Origin: Lathyrus oleraceus
Lineage: Eukaryota > Streptophyta > Magnoliopsida > Fabales > Fabaceae
Direction: 5' to 3'
DNA: 64,000 nucleotides
Assembly: GCF_024323335.1 (NCBI RefSeq)
Contig: NC_066583.1
Coordinates: 268,541,416 to 268,605,415, forward strand
Shown here: positions 20,254 through 32,409 of the stretch, piece by piece
Position numbering within the stretch: position 1 is the first letter of the stretch
How the letters are laid out: each line of letters opens with the position of its first letter
Notes under the pieces: model-generated
Database searches by the model: none
Told to the model about the DNA's origin: nothing
What the model saw: the letters and a program-made list of their open reading frames with translations, nothing else
Translations under genes and position numbers: made by a program

Positions 20254-20490
20254 GTTTGGACACTAGGTGTTTGATGGATCAAACCAGGCTCGTGATGGCC
20301 AATATTGGAACTTAAGAACCACAAGGTTGATGAAAATGGTGAATAATTGAGTGTATAGCGGGAGAGTGGGAGATAATGAGAGAGAGTGATAGTTAATGGT
20401 GAAAATATGGTCATTACTTTATTCATAAGATACCCAAAAGGTACATATACAACAATACACGATAGAGTCTAATTAACAAACAAAAAAAAC

Positions 20491-20695
20491 TAAAATTTCC
20501 AGAGTGTAACCTGTTGACATAATATGTCAACCAAATGCACTTTGCTACTAACTCAGTTTTTAACTAAAATTTCTAGAGTGTAATTTGTTGACATAATATG
20601 CCAACCTGTTGCACTTTTTTATTGACTCAATTTTTAACTAAAATTTCCAGAGTGTAATTTGTTGGCATGATATGACAACCTATTGCACTGACTTA
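20491..20695. repeat. 74-bp tandem repeat, nearly three units, each with a palindrome
   Basis: Units start at 20491, 20565 and 20639, a period of exactly 74 bp. The last unit is incomplete. Each opens with TAAAATTTCCAGAGTGTAA and contains the inverted repeat TTGACATAATATGTCAA or a one- to two-base variant. It lies in what may be the LTR of copia C. Confidence 0.85.
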
Positions 20696-20699
20696 AATT

Positions 20700-21238
20700 A
20701 TATTATTTCCTCAACATTTCATTTCCTCAATTCAATAACTTTTTTAAAAACTCCAAAACGCCATAAATCATATTTAATCACTCTCACACCTTCATCCATT
20801 TTCTTTATCATTCTGGTCCCTTAATCCAACACCTTTCACTTGTTACCCTAACTTTTTTACTCTCACCTTCCATTATATTATTCAATTAAAATAATCCATC
20901 ACATTATGTTGCTAGATTTGACAAACAAGTGGCGACACTCGTTACATACATATGTTATATTCATTACGTTTATTATACTTGATTGGTAACTAGCTCTTCT
21001 CTTTTTTTAGTTTTTATTTAATAAATTTATCAGGTTGACCTTCTTTGGAGTACCCTTAATTTTTATCAGTTCTGGATGTGATTTCATATAAGTGATTTTT
21101 TGAAAGAATATCATACGTATTTGTTGTTTGATATGCAACTTCATATTATAATCAATCTTCATAAATCTTTCTTGAATCACCTCTCATACTTCTATAATAG
21201 AAACATTTGGTTTACCATTCTTGATCACACCATCATCA
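20700..21238. other. AT-rich spacer, no gene seen
   Basis: This sequence lies between the 74-bp repeat and the Mutator-like relic. No open frame or structured repeat is recognisable. Confidence 0.5.
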
Positions 21239-22090
21239 TCAAACTAAATCTTTTATAAGTTTATCGAGCTTGATATTCTTAAAAATTACACAATCACATG
21301 GAAGATTATATATTTTTCTAAGTGTACAGCCACACTCGAAACAATCTGGATCAGTTTTCTCTACTTGCACAACTTCGTGGTAAATAAAATTCAACCTTGC
21401 ACGAGAAATATTACCAGTCAATTGTGAATACAAATTATTTTTCTTGAATTTATGTTTTAATATTGTGATACTTTGACCAAATGATACATGTATCCTATTG
21501 TGTTGAAGTACAATCATTATGTTTATTGCTTCTCAAACATTGAAAAAATCACCCTTACTATCTTGCAAATATTTTTTAATCTACCATAAGCAAATTCAAC
21601 TTTTTCTGTGGTGGTTTTGCCAAGGTTTCTAACTTGATCAGTCACAGTATAAACTATTTTCTCCTTCACCCGTTCTTATATTATGGTTTCAACATATTTC
21701 AAATAATTAGATATATCACACACACACTTTTGAACAACATGAAAAAAAAAGGCAACATATGACTTTTATGTAGAAGAATTGATTACAACATTCCACACTT
21801 TTATTATGGGTTCTAATATTTGTTTAAATTTAATGATTTTTCCATCTTCAACCTTGATTTGTTTTTTCCCAAGATCGACTTAGTTTTAGATATCAAATTA
21901 TTTGTTATGTGATATCGACCGAGTAAAACATATGATGTATAAATATATTTGCAACAAAATTTATCAGTGAAGTATCACGACCAACGACAATCACCTATAA
22001 CATATTTTATGAGTCTTTCAACAAATTAAGTCACATTACATTTTCCTCTTTTTCATATTAAAATAAGCAAAGTCAATTGAATATGTCATC
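21239..22090 (-). pseudogene. Mutator-like (MULE/FAR1-type) transposase remnant
   Basis: The last 92 residues form an open frame (21517-21239): NRIHVSFGQSI, then SQLTGNISRARLNFIYHE, then a SWIM-like zinc motif with ECGCTLRKIYNLPCDC. The final His of the motif is not evident. Upstream, up to about 22090, pieces of the MULE transposase domain can be read through many stops (GRYHITN, then KVWNVVINSS). This pattern belongs to the MULE transposases related to FAR1 proteins. It is a C-terminal relic with no terminal inverted repeats identified. Its upstream part runs close to the unrelated copia tail at 22178. Confidence 0.65.
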
Positions 22091-22177
22091 ATTATAGAAG
22101 TAATACCAACAATTTCTAATAATTCAATATTCTTGCTCGCATAAAATATATTGAACTTGATATTCACTTTCTAATAA

Positions 22178-22335
22178 AAAAAGTTATTGGGAAGAAGTTT
22201 GTCATTCAACATGTCCTTAGAATGGTTCAAATTGTTGATACTCTAATTAAACCGCTTGATCCGCATTTAAAAAATGTAGAGCCAAATTCAAGGTCATAAC
22301 CTGTAAACCCGTTTGACCTTGTGGGAGAGTATTAG
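22178..22335 (+). pseudogene. Tail of a plus-strand copia element (RNase H end and polypurine tract)
   Basis: The plus frame gives the end of a copia RNase H domain (FVIQHVLRMVQIVDTLIKPL, matching the conserved 'ADPLTK' end region), then TTGTGGGAGAG at 22320-22330, a typical copia polypurine tract. The sequence after it (22336-22620) would be the 3' LTR. No second copy is seen. Confidence 0.5.
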
Positions 22336-24081
22336 AGTATTAAAGTTTAAGCCAAGTGTATTTTCCTATATTCAATTGTATGAAGTATAAAGCTAAGTTA
22401 GTTATATTATATAGGTGCTTGTATACGTGTGACTAGTAACTAATGCTCAAAGGTAACCAGCATAAACTTGTTATGCAGAAGCCAAGCCTTGAACTGGTAT
22501 ATAAAAGACAACATACCATCTAATTTGTATTTTGATAAATCATAATGAAATATTAAAGGAAGTAGAGCTTCCATTGAATCCAATAGCAAATGAGGCAAAT
22601 GTCTTGAAACTAAGGGTTTTTATGGTTCTCTTTGATTCGATTTTGATTAAAAAACTCTTATGATTCAAAGATAAAATTATTTGTGATTTGATTTAATTCG
22701 ATTTTAGATGATTGGTTAAAATATTCCTGTATGATCCGTCTAATTTCATGAGGTTTTATTTAAATCGATTTTTTAGATGGCCAAAATATAAATTATAAAG
22801 CATTATTCCATCCATTTTCAAAAGACTCGTTTCAGTAAAAAAAAATCGAAATGAATGACATTTTTAATTTTTAATGAACAAATAATATTTTTCTTCCAAT
22901 TTTGCCCTCATTAAAAACTTCTCCACTTACTTTAACATTAAAACTCTATACATCAGAACCTTGAGCACGGTCAAAAATGCATACCACCTTACTTTTAGTG
23001 ATATACATTAATGATTATGCATGCTATGAGTAACATTGTATATTCACTCCTTTATAATCAACGGTAAGCTCACTCTATTTCTTATTCATACTCCTATAAA
23101 TAAGAAATAAATATTGTGTTTTGTTGCTGAACTTAAAAATAGAGGTGTCGATGAAAATAATAAAAACTTTGAATTGGAAAGAGTTAGAAGATTCTTTAGA
23201 TTTTAATACAGTTGCAAAAGAAGAAAATGAAGATTATGAATTTGAAAGAGTAGAGGATTCTTTGAGGAAGATGAAGATGATGAAAGAGTGGAAAATTCTA
23301 TAAATTTTCAAAGAGTTGTAGTTGAAGAAGATGGAGACTATGAATATGAAAATAATTCTCTTGTAGATTAAAAATATGAAAATGGTTTTGGGCTGAGTTT
23401 TGAAGTAGTTGAAGAGAAAATATATGAAGGTTTACAAGAAAAAAAAATAGTGGAATTGCAAACATATAAAACCAGTTTTTTTTACAATCTTACTTTAACA
23501 CATTAATTTACATTAGATAGTTAAGAACACTTGAACTAATGTAGGGTCACATTTTAATTGTGCCGACGACTCTCCTAGACTTTCTAAAATTTATTTTTTC
23601 ATATGAGGAATCTTATTTATTAAAACCTCTTTCATTCATAATTTTTCAAAAATATACAATTTGACTTTACAACTAAAAATTCTTCAAAATGATTTTTCAA
23701 CTGCGTGTAAAAGGTCATCAAGTGATTTAAGTGATTTATTATATCGTAAAGGAATGAAGTGCACTAAAAAGTTCAATATCTAAAATATTTAAATCTTGAG
23801 AATTTGCGGCCGACACATCATTTGTATCCATCTTATATTGTTATTCTACGAAAATCTTCACCATCACAATTAATTTGAGTTCTTGCGTTGTCATGTTGAA
23901 GGATGCTCTATATCCTTTCTTGACCATTTTTTCTTGATGGCGAGTACTATTGTGAATAATAAGTGTGAGTAGTGTGAGGAAGTCTCATATTGATTAGAAA
24001 GATGGAGACTTGAATATTTATAAGTGAAAGAATATACACATCTATCACCTTAAGGTTTTGGATGAGTATGTGGTGTGTATC
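22336..24081. other. AT-rich region, no supported gene
   Basis: The first 280 bp may be the LTR of the copia tail. An open stretch at 23121-23303, with in-phase pieces to about 23370, encodes a very acidic low-complexity peptide with repeated ERVEDSL/EDYEFE-like units. I do not recognise it and it may be chance or a relic. At 23940-24060 a promoter-like sequence (GAATATTTATAAG) resembles the R region of a small LTR. Nothing else is supported. Confidence 0.4.
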
Positions 24082-24339
24082 TCACAAATGTGTGTTGTTC
24101 ATTAAAAGAAACTCCCCAAAATAAAATGCTTCATTGTAGTTGAACCCATGAATATCCCCAACATAGGTATCACGATCTTTTGATTCGAGCGAAGGGACCA
24201 ACCAACTTACTTGTATCAAAATTCCTGTAGGAGGTGCCTCGTTGAAAAATATTAGCGGCGGTACAAGTGTATTTGGATAAAAGAAACTTCCACTTGTGGG
24301 TGGAGCATTTGCAGGTGATATGCTTTTAAATAAGGACAT
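24082..24339 (-). CDS. Unrecognised small open frame
   Basis: This 85-residue frame (MSLFKSISPANAPPTSG... to ...FLLMNNTHL) is open without low-complexity bias and slightly richer in G+C than its surroundings. No domain is recognised. It ends within a promoter-like region, and its start lies at the border of a probable LTR. It may be a captured exon or chance. Confidence 0.2.
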   Translation of the reverse strand: MSLFKSISPANAPPTSGSFFYPNTLVPPLIFFNEAPPTGILIQVSWLVPSLESKDRDTYVGDIHGFNYNEAFYFGEFLLMNNTHL

Positions 24340-27300
24340 TAACTTTTGATGATGACAACTAAAGTATTATGATAAGTCTAGCATGAACGATTAGATGGAT
24401 AAATATGTAAACCTATCTTAAGGGTTTGATAAACTTGACGATCTGATGATGAAAAACAATTAAAGTCCCATCTTAAAGCCACTCAAGCATATGTCAACAT
24501 AAATAAAAGTATTCGACAAAGGCTTGAAGAAATATTGATGATCTCCTAATTTAGCATTAGTGATCTCCTATTTTAGTAATGAGTGAACGATTGTAAAGGA
24601 AAAAGGCCTTTATTGTAAAAGTATAAGGATAAAAGCCCGCGCACACACACGCACACACTAAAATATATTTCAAAATGTTTTATCAAAGAAAACATCTTCA
24701 AAAATGTATTAAAATTGTGATTGATGACTTGGAAGCCGTTATAATAGCTAGAGGGAAAATTTTGGCTTGTCTAATCGATTAAATTAGTCCAAACTTACGC
24801 CCCAAGCAATTTAGACAGCGCCTTAATGATGCGAAACGGATAGATATATTTTTCTTCCATTTATGGAACTTACGAACGATTATTTTCATCTTCTAATCGA
24901 TTAGACATAGGTGTTAATCAATTAAATTTTTACAAAAATATGTTAAATGAAAATTCCTTTTTAAGTCCACCTCATGCATATACATAGAGGCTTCATATGT
25001 CATTTAAAACCATCCAGAATCGTGTTTTGACACTTTCATCTCTCACCCTCTCTAAACACTTCTTTAACATGTTCTAACTATGTTTTTAACCTAAGTGCTT
25101 TTGTGAGAAAAATCCTTTTGTGATTGAGATAATTTTTGTAATTCTAGAATGGGTAGAATTGTAAAATTCAGGAAGGGAACCTTTTGTGTATATCTTGGTT
25201 GAATACTATCCAATTAGGGATTTGATTAGGTTAAAGTCAAACCCGTACAAAAGCTTTTGTTTGAGATTGAGTTTTTCAGTTCAAATTTAGGTTGGAGATC
25301 AGCTTGTATGAAATCTCATAGGTTCTTGGTCAATCCGGTGTTAAAACCAAGATAAGTTGAAGTTCAACCCGTTACTTAAAAGTGATACGTCTCGTGACTA
25401 TATATAGAAATAGTCTATCGGGTACTTGACTACAAGTGCACATTCTAGTCGTTTTAGTTTTAAAAGATATCGAACCCACAGGGACCGATGGTCAAACTAA
25501 TGCTATCGACGTTACTATGTTTAGCTAAGGGAATGATTTTTAGAAGTTTGGTTGAACGAAAATTAAATCTAAGGGAAGTTAAGTTTTAAGAAAATATTAA
25601 TAGGAGGATATCAGTATGCAACGTATTAATCGTCAGGGATTCGATAAGTCACCGGTGTATAATTTAAGTACCAAACATCTTTCAGTAGAAAATACTTATT
25701 TAAAAGACTTTATCTCACACTCTCGTGATTGTTGATTCAGACTATACCTTTTAGTCAGAATGTACGCTCTCGCTGTCCCATTTGAAGTTAAAAATACTTT
25801 TTGAAAATAAATAGGTTCTAATTGCTTTTAAAGTGCTCTCGTTGTTTTTAAAATCAATGTCTAGTTTTTACTATCTAGTTCGACCCTCACGCTCTCGCGA
25901 TTGTCGGTTCTCACCTTAGTTAATTTCCCACTCTCGTGGCAAAATCGTATTAAATAGCTTCTCACTTTTGTGACAAAGTTAATTAAATTTCAATTAAAAG
26001 CCACAGCCAAAAATATTGTTTGAGAAAAGAAGTTTCACACCGATTATTATTAAATCCCGTCTAATTAAATGGTTTACATACCGATACCGGTAGTTTAGCC
26101 AGACATGTTAAATAACGCAAACACAAACGAATATAAATAGATCAACAATACGGCAAACATGATTATAATAATAAATAAGCAATAACAATTGTAATTGAAT
26201 AAAAACCTGGAAATTGGATTAATAGAATATGCCGAATCTTGAAGTACTTGAGCAGTCCTCCACAGGTCGGCAGGATTCTGCTTCTTCGAAATAGTTGCTT
26301 AAACTAAATTAAATAAATTGCAGTAGTTCCCCAGTGTAGGAAACTACTACTTTGGCTAAATCAAAAGCGGGAAGGAAAAGGGGAAAATCAAAGCTCTGAA
26401 CGGTAAAAGAAAACAATGTTGCTGAAAAAAATAAAAGACAAACAGAAATGCCGTGGAAAAATGCAGAGAGAAAAAGGTCTTGAAAGCTGGCTTCCGAGAG
26501 AAAAAATTAAGCGTCCCCGTAGGTTTCCAACTTCCATCCTTTTATATTCCCTTTTTGGCTTTGCCAGTTGAGAGAAATAATGGTGACTTGGTTGAGTGAG
26601 GAATCCACGAGAAAGTGGCTGAGGAACGAGAAATAAGGGCCTGGTGGATCACTTCTGTTGACAGATTCAAAGCGCTAATTTTGGCCGCGTGACGTTCGTG
26701 ATGGGCCTACGACGGTCGTGACAGGCTGGGCGTGACGGTCGTGACAGGCTTTGTGACGGTCGTTACATGCACATAATTTGTATTCTCTGCTTTTCTGTTG
26801 TTTTCTCTTCTGTTTCTTCTTCTTTTCCTTCCTTTTATATACTTTGCTCATTTAAGTATGTGAATTGAAATACTTGCAAAAATAACTTGAACACTTGCGG
26901 AATAATCGGAATATAAATGAAAGTGGTATGATTTTTGAGTGTAAATCAAGGCAAATGTACGATGTATTTTCACGTTATCAAAAAGCTTCACAGGTTCGAG
27001 ATCAATCTGATGTTAAAATCTCATAAGTTTTTGGTTAATCCGGCTAAATCTAAAGTATTGAGCTCAAAGACTATGGAACTTGAAGATTAACCGCTCCAAG
27101 GTCAGTGTTTATGGAGAGAAGAATAATCGCTTCAATCCACCATTTGGGAAGGAAGATTGACCCCTTCACTCAAGCTCATTATAAATAAAAGACGCAAACG
27201 CACACTTCCATCGTCTTGTATATTGTTATTGTAGATCAATCATCATTTTTTTAGGGAAAGGGATATATCCTTTTATTTTGAATGAACCTATATAACCTCG
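24338..27300 (+). mobile_element. Probable copia (SIRE/Maximus-type) LTR relic, split by solo LTR D
   Basis: The segment starts with TTAACTTTTGATGATGACAA, which I recall as close to the start of SIRE/Maximus LTRs. It contains no coding frame and includes repeated short phrases (GGTTCTTGGTCAATCCGG at 25320 and a diverged copy near 27029). Without the inserted 1598-bp solo LTR it would be about 1.3 kb. The right end is not defined. Lineage rests on memory of the LTR start only. Confidence 0.35.
25383..26980 (-). mobile_element. Solo LTR D (1598 bp) with AAAAG target-site duplication
   Basis: The LTR starts TGATACGT and ends ACGTTATCA (TGATA/TATCA inverted ends). The five bases before it (25378-25382) and after it (26981-26985) are both AAAAG. 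No primer-binding site, polypurine tract or coding sequence adjoins, so it is a solo LTR left by recombination between two LTRs. A 'cgaacccacagggac' phrase near its left end, and a late block of CGTGAC/GTCGTGAC repeats (26690-26765), recall the Athila-like LTR at 58483, which suggests the same lineage and minus orientation. Confidence 0.8.
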
Positions 27301-29340
27301 AATATTTTTTTCCCTTAACTCCTTTTATTTCTGCACCATTTTCATTGTTTTAAATGCGCTGAATTGTGGGTATGGAAATTAAAAATTGTGATGCTACCAA
27401 TTTCCTCGCACTTTTTTTTCAATTTTCTTCCGAAACTCTTCATCAAAAGAGACTAGTATAGGACTCTTCTTTCATTATTAGATAACTTTATTTTGTTTTA
27501 AACAGCGTGTTGGTGCTTCATTTATAATATTTTCTTCATCACCTATAAAATATTACATCAAGTTTTTAAAAAAAATTGTAGTAAAAATAGTCATTAAAAA
27601 AGTTAAATTAAATTTGTCATATAAACAATACCGTGTCTTATGATAAATTACTTGATTGTGAAATTTATTGTGTAGAAGTTACTAAAATTTGATTGATCTT
27701 ATCTAGTTTTGATAAAATATAAAATAACATTTTAATCAAGTTATTTCATAGAAAATAAAAATAACAAACCAAATATTTTTTAATAGGAAAAATTACAAAG
27801 TAATTAGTAAATTAAATAATTTATACATACTGATATTTAAATTTGATTAATACATCATGTCTTTTATATATATATATATATATAATTTATCATGACCAAC
27901 TCATCATTCAAGTCCAAAGTAAGAATTTGATGAAGAAACTTATATATTGAAAGGATTGGATCTTAAATACACATAGCCTTTCATATGATAATGGCTAATG
28001 TGAGAGTACGCTCTAAGGGATGAAGAACTTGTAAAAATATATTTTTAAAAATGTGAGCATTTAATTTTTTAAAACTTTAAACATAATTTTATTCAAGATC
28101 AAATATGTACTGAATTTTTAGCAAGATTTTAGCATAAAATATGGACTGAAAATTCATATGCTATGCTGACAACAACATGAACTTCTATTCTAACCCGTCT
28201 TATAAATTTATTTTCATTTACTCCACGTAATGATAGTGGAAGTTTACTACTATTTATTTAGATAAACCAAAAGAACGACTCTACTATCGTAGGGTATTTT
28301 AAATATTAATATATTAAATAGTTAAATAAAAGAAATAGTATAAAATAGTTAAATTAGTAAAAGTGTTGTATTGTTAGAGTACTTTATTGCCTTTCTTAAT
28401 ATATTTTGAAACCGACAGAATATAAAATACCATGTTTAATGTAATATATAATTATAATATATTAAAAATTAATATTATAAAATGAGAACGATTGATCATA
28501 GTTAAAATAAATAAATAAATAAAATTGGTTAAGTAAAATTAATAAATAATAGGGTTGAATATGCACGTGGTTTTTATAAATAATTTCAAATTTGATTTTT
28601 ATAAATGTCTATATTTTTATTTATAATTTTAGTTATTACCATCTATTTGATTAATTGAAACTGACGTGAGACATAATATCCCTTAAAGTAAACATTATAT
28701 ATGACACTAAAGAAATATGTTAGATTATTACGTTACCAACCTCCCTAAATTTGAATTTGAAGATTCTTTTTAGTCATTGTTACATTCCAATTTTTACTTT
28801 AGTTAAATTCAATTCTCACTATTCTTATACTACAATTATCTCTTACATTCATGTTTGATCACATTAGAGATGTTGGGCTAGGATTGGACTGAGCTAGTTT
28901 AATCTATTATCCAACTCATTCAAATTTTAATGAGTTAGATTTCTCGTCCAATTCTTAATTTCATTGTAAAAATCGATATGAACTGACTTGTTTATTTATG
29001 GATTCAATTGAGTTGAGTTTGCGAGTTATGTTTCAAATAAAAATATATTTTTTATGATATGTAACACAACTTAATACAATCACACTCATTTATAAAACTC
29101 AAATTCGATGAAACACATCATAATATATTTAATAAAATTTATTAACACGACATAACACTTGATAATAGTATAAAATTTAAGAAAACACGTTATTTTTATA
29201 AAATATATAAGTTAGAAATGATAAAAAAAAATTTAATCTTAAAATTACATAAGCTCATTAATCTAGTAATATTATTGTTGATTAGTACAAAACTATCAAA
29301 AATAATTAATTCAAAGTCAAACTTTTATTCTGGTATCGGT
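27300..29340. other. Very AT-rich spacer, no gene seen
   Basis: No frame of useful length is present. A (TA)n run lies at 27863-27882. The stretch around 28550-28760 looks like a common legume interspersed repeat, but I cannot place its ends. Confidence 0.5.
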
Positions 29341-29342
29341 AC

Positions 29343-30190
29343 AATATAGGAAAGAAAAATGATATTCATACGGTGCCTTATACACCTACACCATATATTA
29401 TTCTTCACTAATACGGTGAATAGTAAAATATTATAATAATATATTATTTTAAAAAATATATAAAAAATGTATTTTTTTTATATTTTTTTTATTATCAGAA
29501 TGTTTATTAATTAATTTTATAATTTTTTTAACCAATTTCTTAATTTGCATTAACCAACTTTTGTGACAATTCAAAATTACTTTTAATAATGCTTTAGAAT
29601 ATTTCATTCTTGTAGTAGCCACCGCTTCGGATCCAGCACCTCTGTAATTTCTGGCCCCACATTCTGGGTATGCCATGGGGGAATATTTCCGTGATAATGA
29701 AATGCACGTATTAATAATCTATCATGATCTTAGTAAACAGGCCGTGGCATATCGACAAATGTCATTATTGTTACGCCAACCACCAGGCCGTGAGGCTTTC
29801 CCAGGCGATGTTTTCTATTTACATTCCCGTCTCTTAGAAAGAGCCGCAAAACGGTCGGACCAGACAGGCGCAGGTAGAATTCGGCTTTTTTTTTTCTGGT
29901 TTTTAAATATTTATTAGCCAATTTCGTAGCTTCATTAGCTAATTTTTTACTTTTCATTAACCAACTTTGATTTAATAACAAAAATTATTTCTAATATCTG
30001 AACGTTTATTAAACAATTTTGTTACTTCTTTAACCAATATTTTACATTTAATTAACCAACTTATTTTCCTACTATAAATAACTGTTCACGCGTACTGTTC
30101 ATAGGTACTGTTCATATACTATTCATAAATATATTATTTTTTATTTTAAAAATACAATGTTCACTGTATAAATACGATAAATAATATATA
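29343..30190 (+). mobile_element. AT-rich non-autonomous element carrying a captured gene fragment
   Basis: Three diverged copies of a 55-65 bp unit (TTTATTAA...TTAACCAATTT...TTAACCAACTT) lie at about 29501-29560, 29911-29966 and 30002-30062, so they flank the ATP synthase fragment on both sides. The outer sequences have weakly inverted similarity (TACGGTGAATAGT on the left, ACTGTTCA/ATTGTTCACTGTAT on the right). This suggests a DNA-transposon-like carrier, but clear terminal repeats and a target-site duplication are not resolved. Borders are approximate. Confidence 0.4.
29612..29875 (+). pseudogene. atp1: Fragment of mitochondrial ATP synthase subunit alpha
   Basis: The plus frame of 88 codons matches plant mitochondrial F1 ATP synthase alpha: VVATASDPAPL, then [11 protein letters not shown], then [20 protein letters not shown] and [10 protein letters not shown]. 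The KRSDQTGAG ending points to the mitochondrial and not the plastid gene. One in-frame TAA (29645-29647) replaces a codon of the Pro-Leu-Gln-Phe-Leu region, and a few residues differ. The match breaks off abruptly on both sides in AT-rich element sequence. The fragment covers only part of the nucleotide-binding/crown region and cannot encode a working subunit. It is either organelle DNA that was captured later or a copied segment. Confidence 0.85.
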
Positions 30191-31740
30191 CAGTATAAAT
30201 ATTGGGGATAAAAAAGGTCGTAGAAATAACAATGTTGTATATGAAATGCAACATTCACTTCAACAATCACTTTTACTTCAACAATCACTTTCGATTTAGA
30301 CATTTCATCAACAGCATGCATCCAAGATGCAACATACAACATAAAGTATCTTTCTCCTACCCTCAAATATTGTAGCATTGTCTAGTAGCTATCACCCATA
30401 AAGGGATTGACTTTCCCCATACATTTTACAAGTAGAAAAATGAGATCCATTTGAATATGATGATGAGAACCTCTTGGATAAAGGGCCAATTTTACCACAT
30501 TTAAGAAAAAATCGAAACTTAAGAACTGCATCAACAAAAACAATACTAATCAGATTTAATGTGGATGAGCAAAATGATGTTGCCATGATGCATGTTGCTG
30601 AGGTTCTAATCAAATTTGAACAAAACCATTTTTCTTATTCCGGAATACTTAGTAATATTTCCTCTTTTCAAGATGAGTAACACATTTAGAATAAAAGAAT
30701 ATTCTAAAATGAAAAAAAAATTAATTTTTAATATATCTTTTTCAATTTTATTCTTTAATTAATATTATTTTTATTATTTCCAATACATATTTTCCACTTC
30801 ATCCGACTAATTCCGGGTTCGAATCCCGGACAACCCATTCTAATTAATAGTTGAATTATATATTATAATTAATATAGCAAAAGAATGAATAGATCACTAT
30901 TACATATCATAGCGAAGTTATATCTAAAGAATATAGAAAACTTTTTTTCTTTTTATTTTGAATGGATTGTGAAATAAGGTAAAAAAGTAAAATTTGTCTG
31001 AATCTAGATCAATAACAGGATATCGTGGATATAAATATTGGTTGACGGACACTTTAATAAAAATATTATTTTCTATCTTTCATTTATTTTCTTTTTTTAT
31101 ATATGTAAAATAATGAACTGAGTCATTCGTTATAAAATAAAGGGAGTAATACTTAATAAAATTTTAAAAAAATTGAAATCATTGTACTAATTCAATTGAA
31201 GTATTTAAATTGATTAGAATTTTCAACGACTCCATCCAATACCAAACATATAATTAACTGTATCGCATATATGTTATGTTTCCATTGCCCTCCCATTAGT
31301 CTCAAATGCCAATTTTGACAAGAAAATGGTTGCCTGAAAATAATATAGAGAGAAGAAATGTGGTTCTCTCAAATTTAAATCAAAAGAGTAACAATAATTA
31401 GAAAATATAATTAGTTCAAGTGATCAAATGAGAAGAGGAAGAATGGGGAATATATGATTCCGGAATTTAATTGATACTGACATTTGAAGGTAAGGAAAAT
31501 TTGGAATGTATCAATAGGGGAAAATAATCCACAAATGGCATGCCACAATCGGGAAAAATATGATTCACGAATTTAATTAAATTGAAGGTAAGGAAAAATG
31601 GAATCTATCAAGTTCATGTATCTTTTTTGGGTCTATGCATATATATAAGTTGGGAAATACTCTTCCCACCCTAAGACTTGCTCCAACACACTAGTTGAAA
31701 AATGTGTTTGATAAGAATGTTTAGTTGAGCCGTGCATTTT
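30191..31740. other. AT-rich region with a tRNA-like T-arm; no supported gene
   Basis: An open stretch at 30474-30680 (68 codons) and one on the other strand at 30378-30112 are unrecognised. At 30813-30829 a CCGGG/CCCGG stem with a TTCGAAT loop looks like the T-arm of a tRNA, but no D-arm, anticodon arm or acceptor partner is upstream. Around 31040-31150 the sequence ends in a GGGAGTA-like motif seen at the ends of small plant inverted-repeat elements. Each of these is weak. Confidence 0.4.
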
Positions 31741-31949
31741 GAGCATGTTGGATTTTCATACATTTATACCATTTTTGTGTTTTTCTGAATTGCAGGTTAA
31801 TACGGAAATGCACTTCCGTATTTGATAAAAAAATTGATTTTTTCAAAAATCCAAAAATATATTTTTGTAATTAGTCTGTATGCATTATTTGTCTTTATTT
31901 TCATTGGGTTTCATCTGGATACTACTTGTGTGGTTTAGTTATAAATATT

Positions 31950-32409
31950 ATGGCTGATAACAAGGCTAGATTGAGGTATGACAGAGTGTCATAACATGCA
32001 TTGGTTCAAAGGAAAAGAGGCTGACCCTCACATGCATCAGGCGGTTATAGTTTGTTTGATTTAGAGACATTAACTTCTAGGGCTCATGCATCTCCGACCC
32101 CGTCTTCCTAGATGAGACTCATGTCACCTCAGATGCTCAAGAAGTCCCACTAGTACATGTTAAGGCACCCCATGCACCCGATGGATTTGGAGGAGGCTCG
32201 TCCGACTTATCACTGTTGTCTCTATATCTAGACCATGTTGTAAGACATGTGTGGAACAGAGAGGTAAAATGCATATGTATTTATTATTTGAAACACGTGC
32301 GTTATAATATTCAAAATACCATGGTCGGAAGATAGTGAGTTTGTCTGCTAAGCAGTAGTTCCAGGAGGTGATGCGGCTATCCGGGGTCAAAGACTTGTGC
32401 ATCTCAGAA
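31950..32409 (+). pseudogene. MAIN-like (plant mobile domain) gene copy 1, truncated
   Basis: ATG at 31950 opens a frame broken by several stops. It matches the N-terminal exon of copy 2 at 39610 in order: a short leader, a Ser/Pro-rich part (AHASPTPSS), then a segment on LDHVVRHVWNRE that ends at a GT donor at 32263. A second exon piece with FQEV..LSGVKDLCI follows to about 32409, where similarity stops. The family is the plant-specific 'maintenance of meristems' or phosphatase-7-long-form-like proteins. The copy lacks the rest of the domain and is not functional. Confidence 0.6.

Larger units (their letters stand above)
16200..20301 (-). mobile_element. Decayed Ty1/copia element C
   Basis: The minus strand shows gag, protease, integrase, RT and RNase H in this order, the copia order. 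A degenerate methionine-tRNA primer-binding site is visible at 20287-20301 (plus strand GGCTCGTGATGGCCA against the usual GGCTCTGATACCA), about 35 bp before the gag start. Numerous stops and small indels break every domain. No LTR pair is recognisable, although the noncoding sequence from 20302 on may be the 5' LTR. Confidence 0.7.

Noticed and set aside
30813..30829. tRNA gene suggested by a perfect T-arm-like stem-loop.
   Set aside because: No acceptor partner, D-arm or anticodon arm could be found upstream. At most it is a relic.
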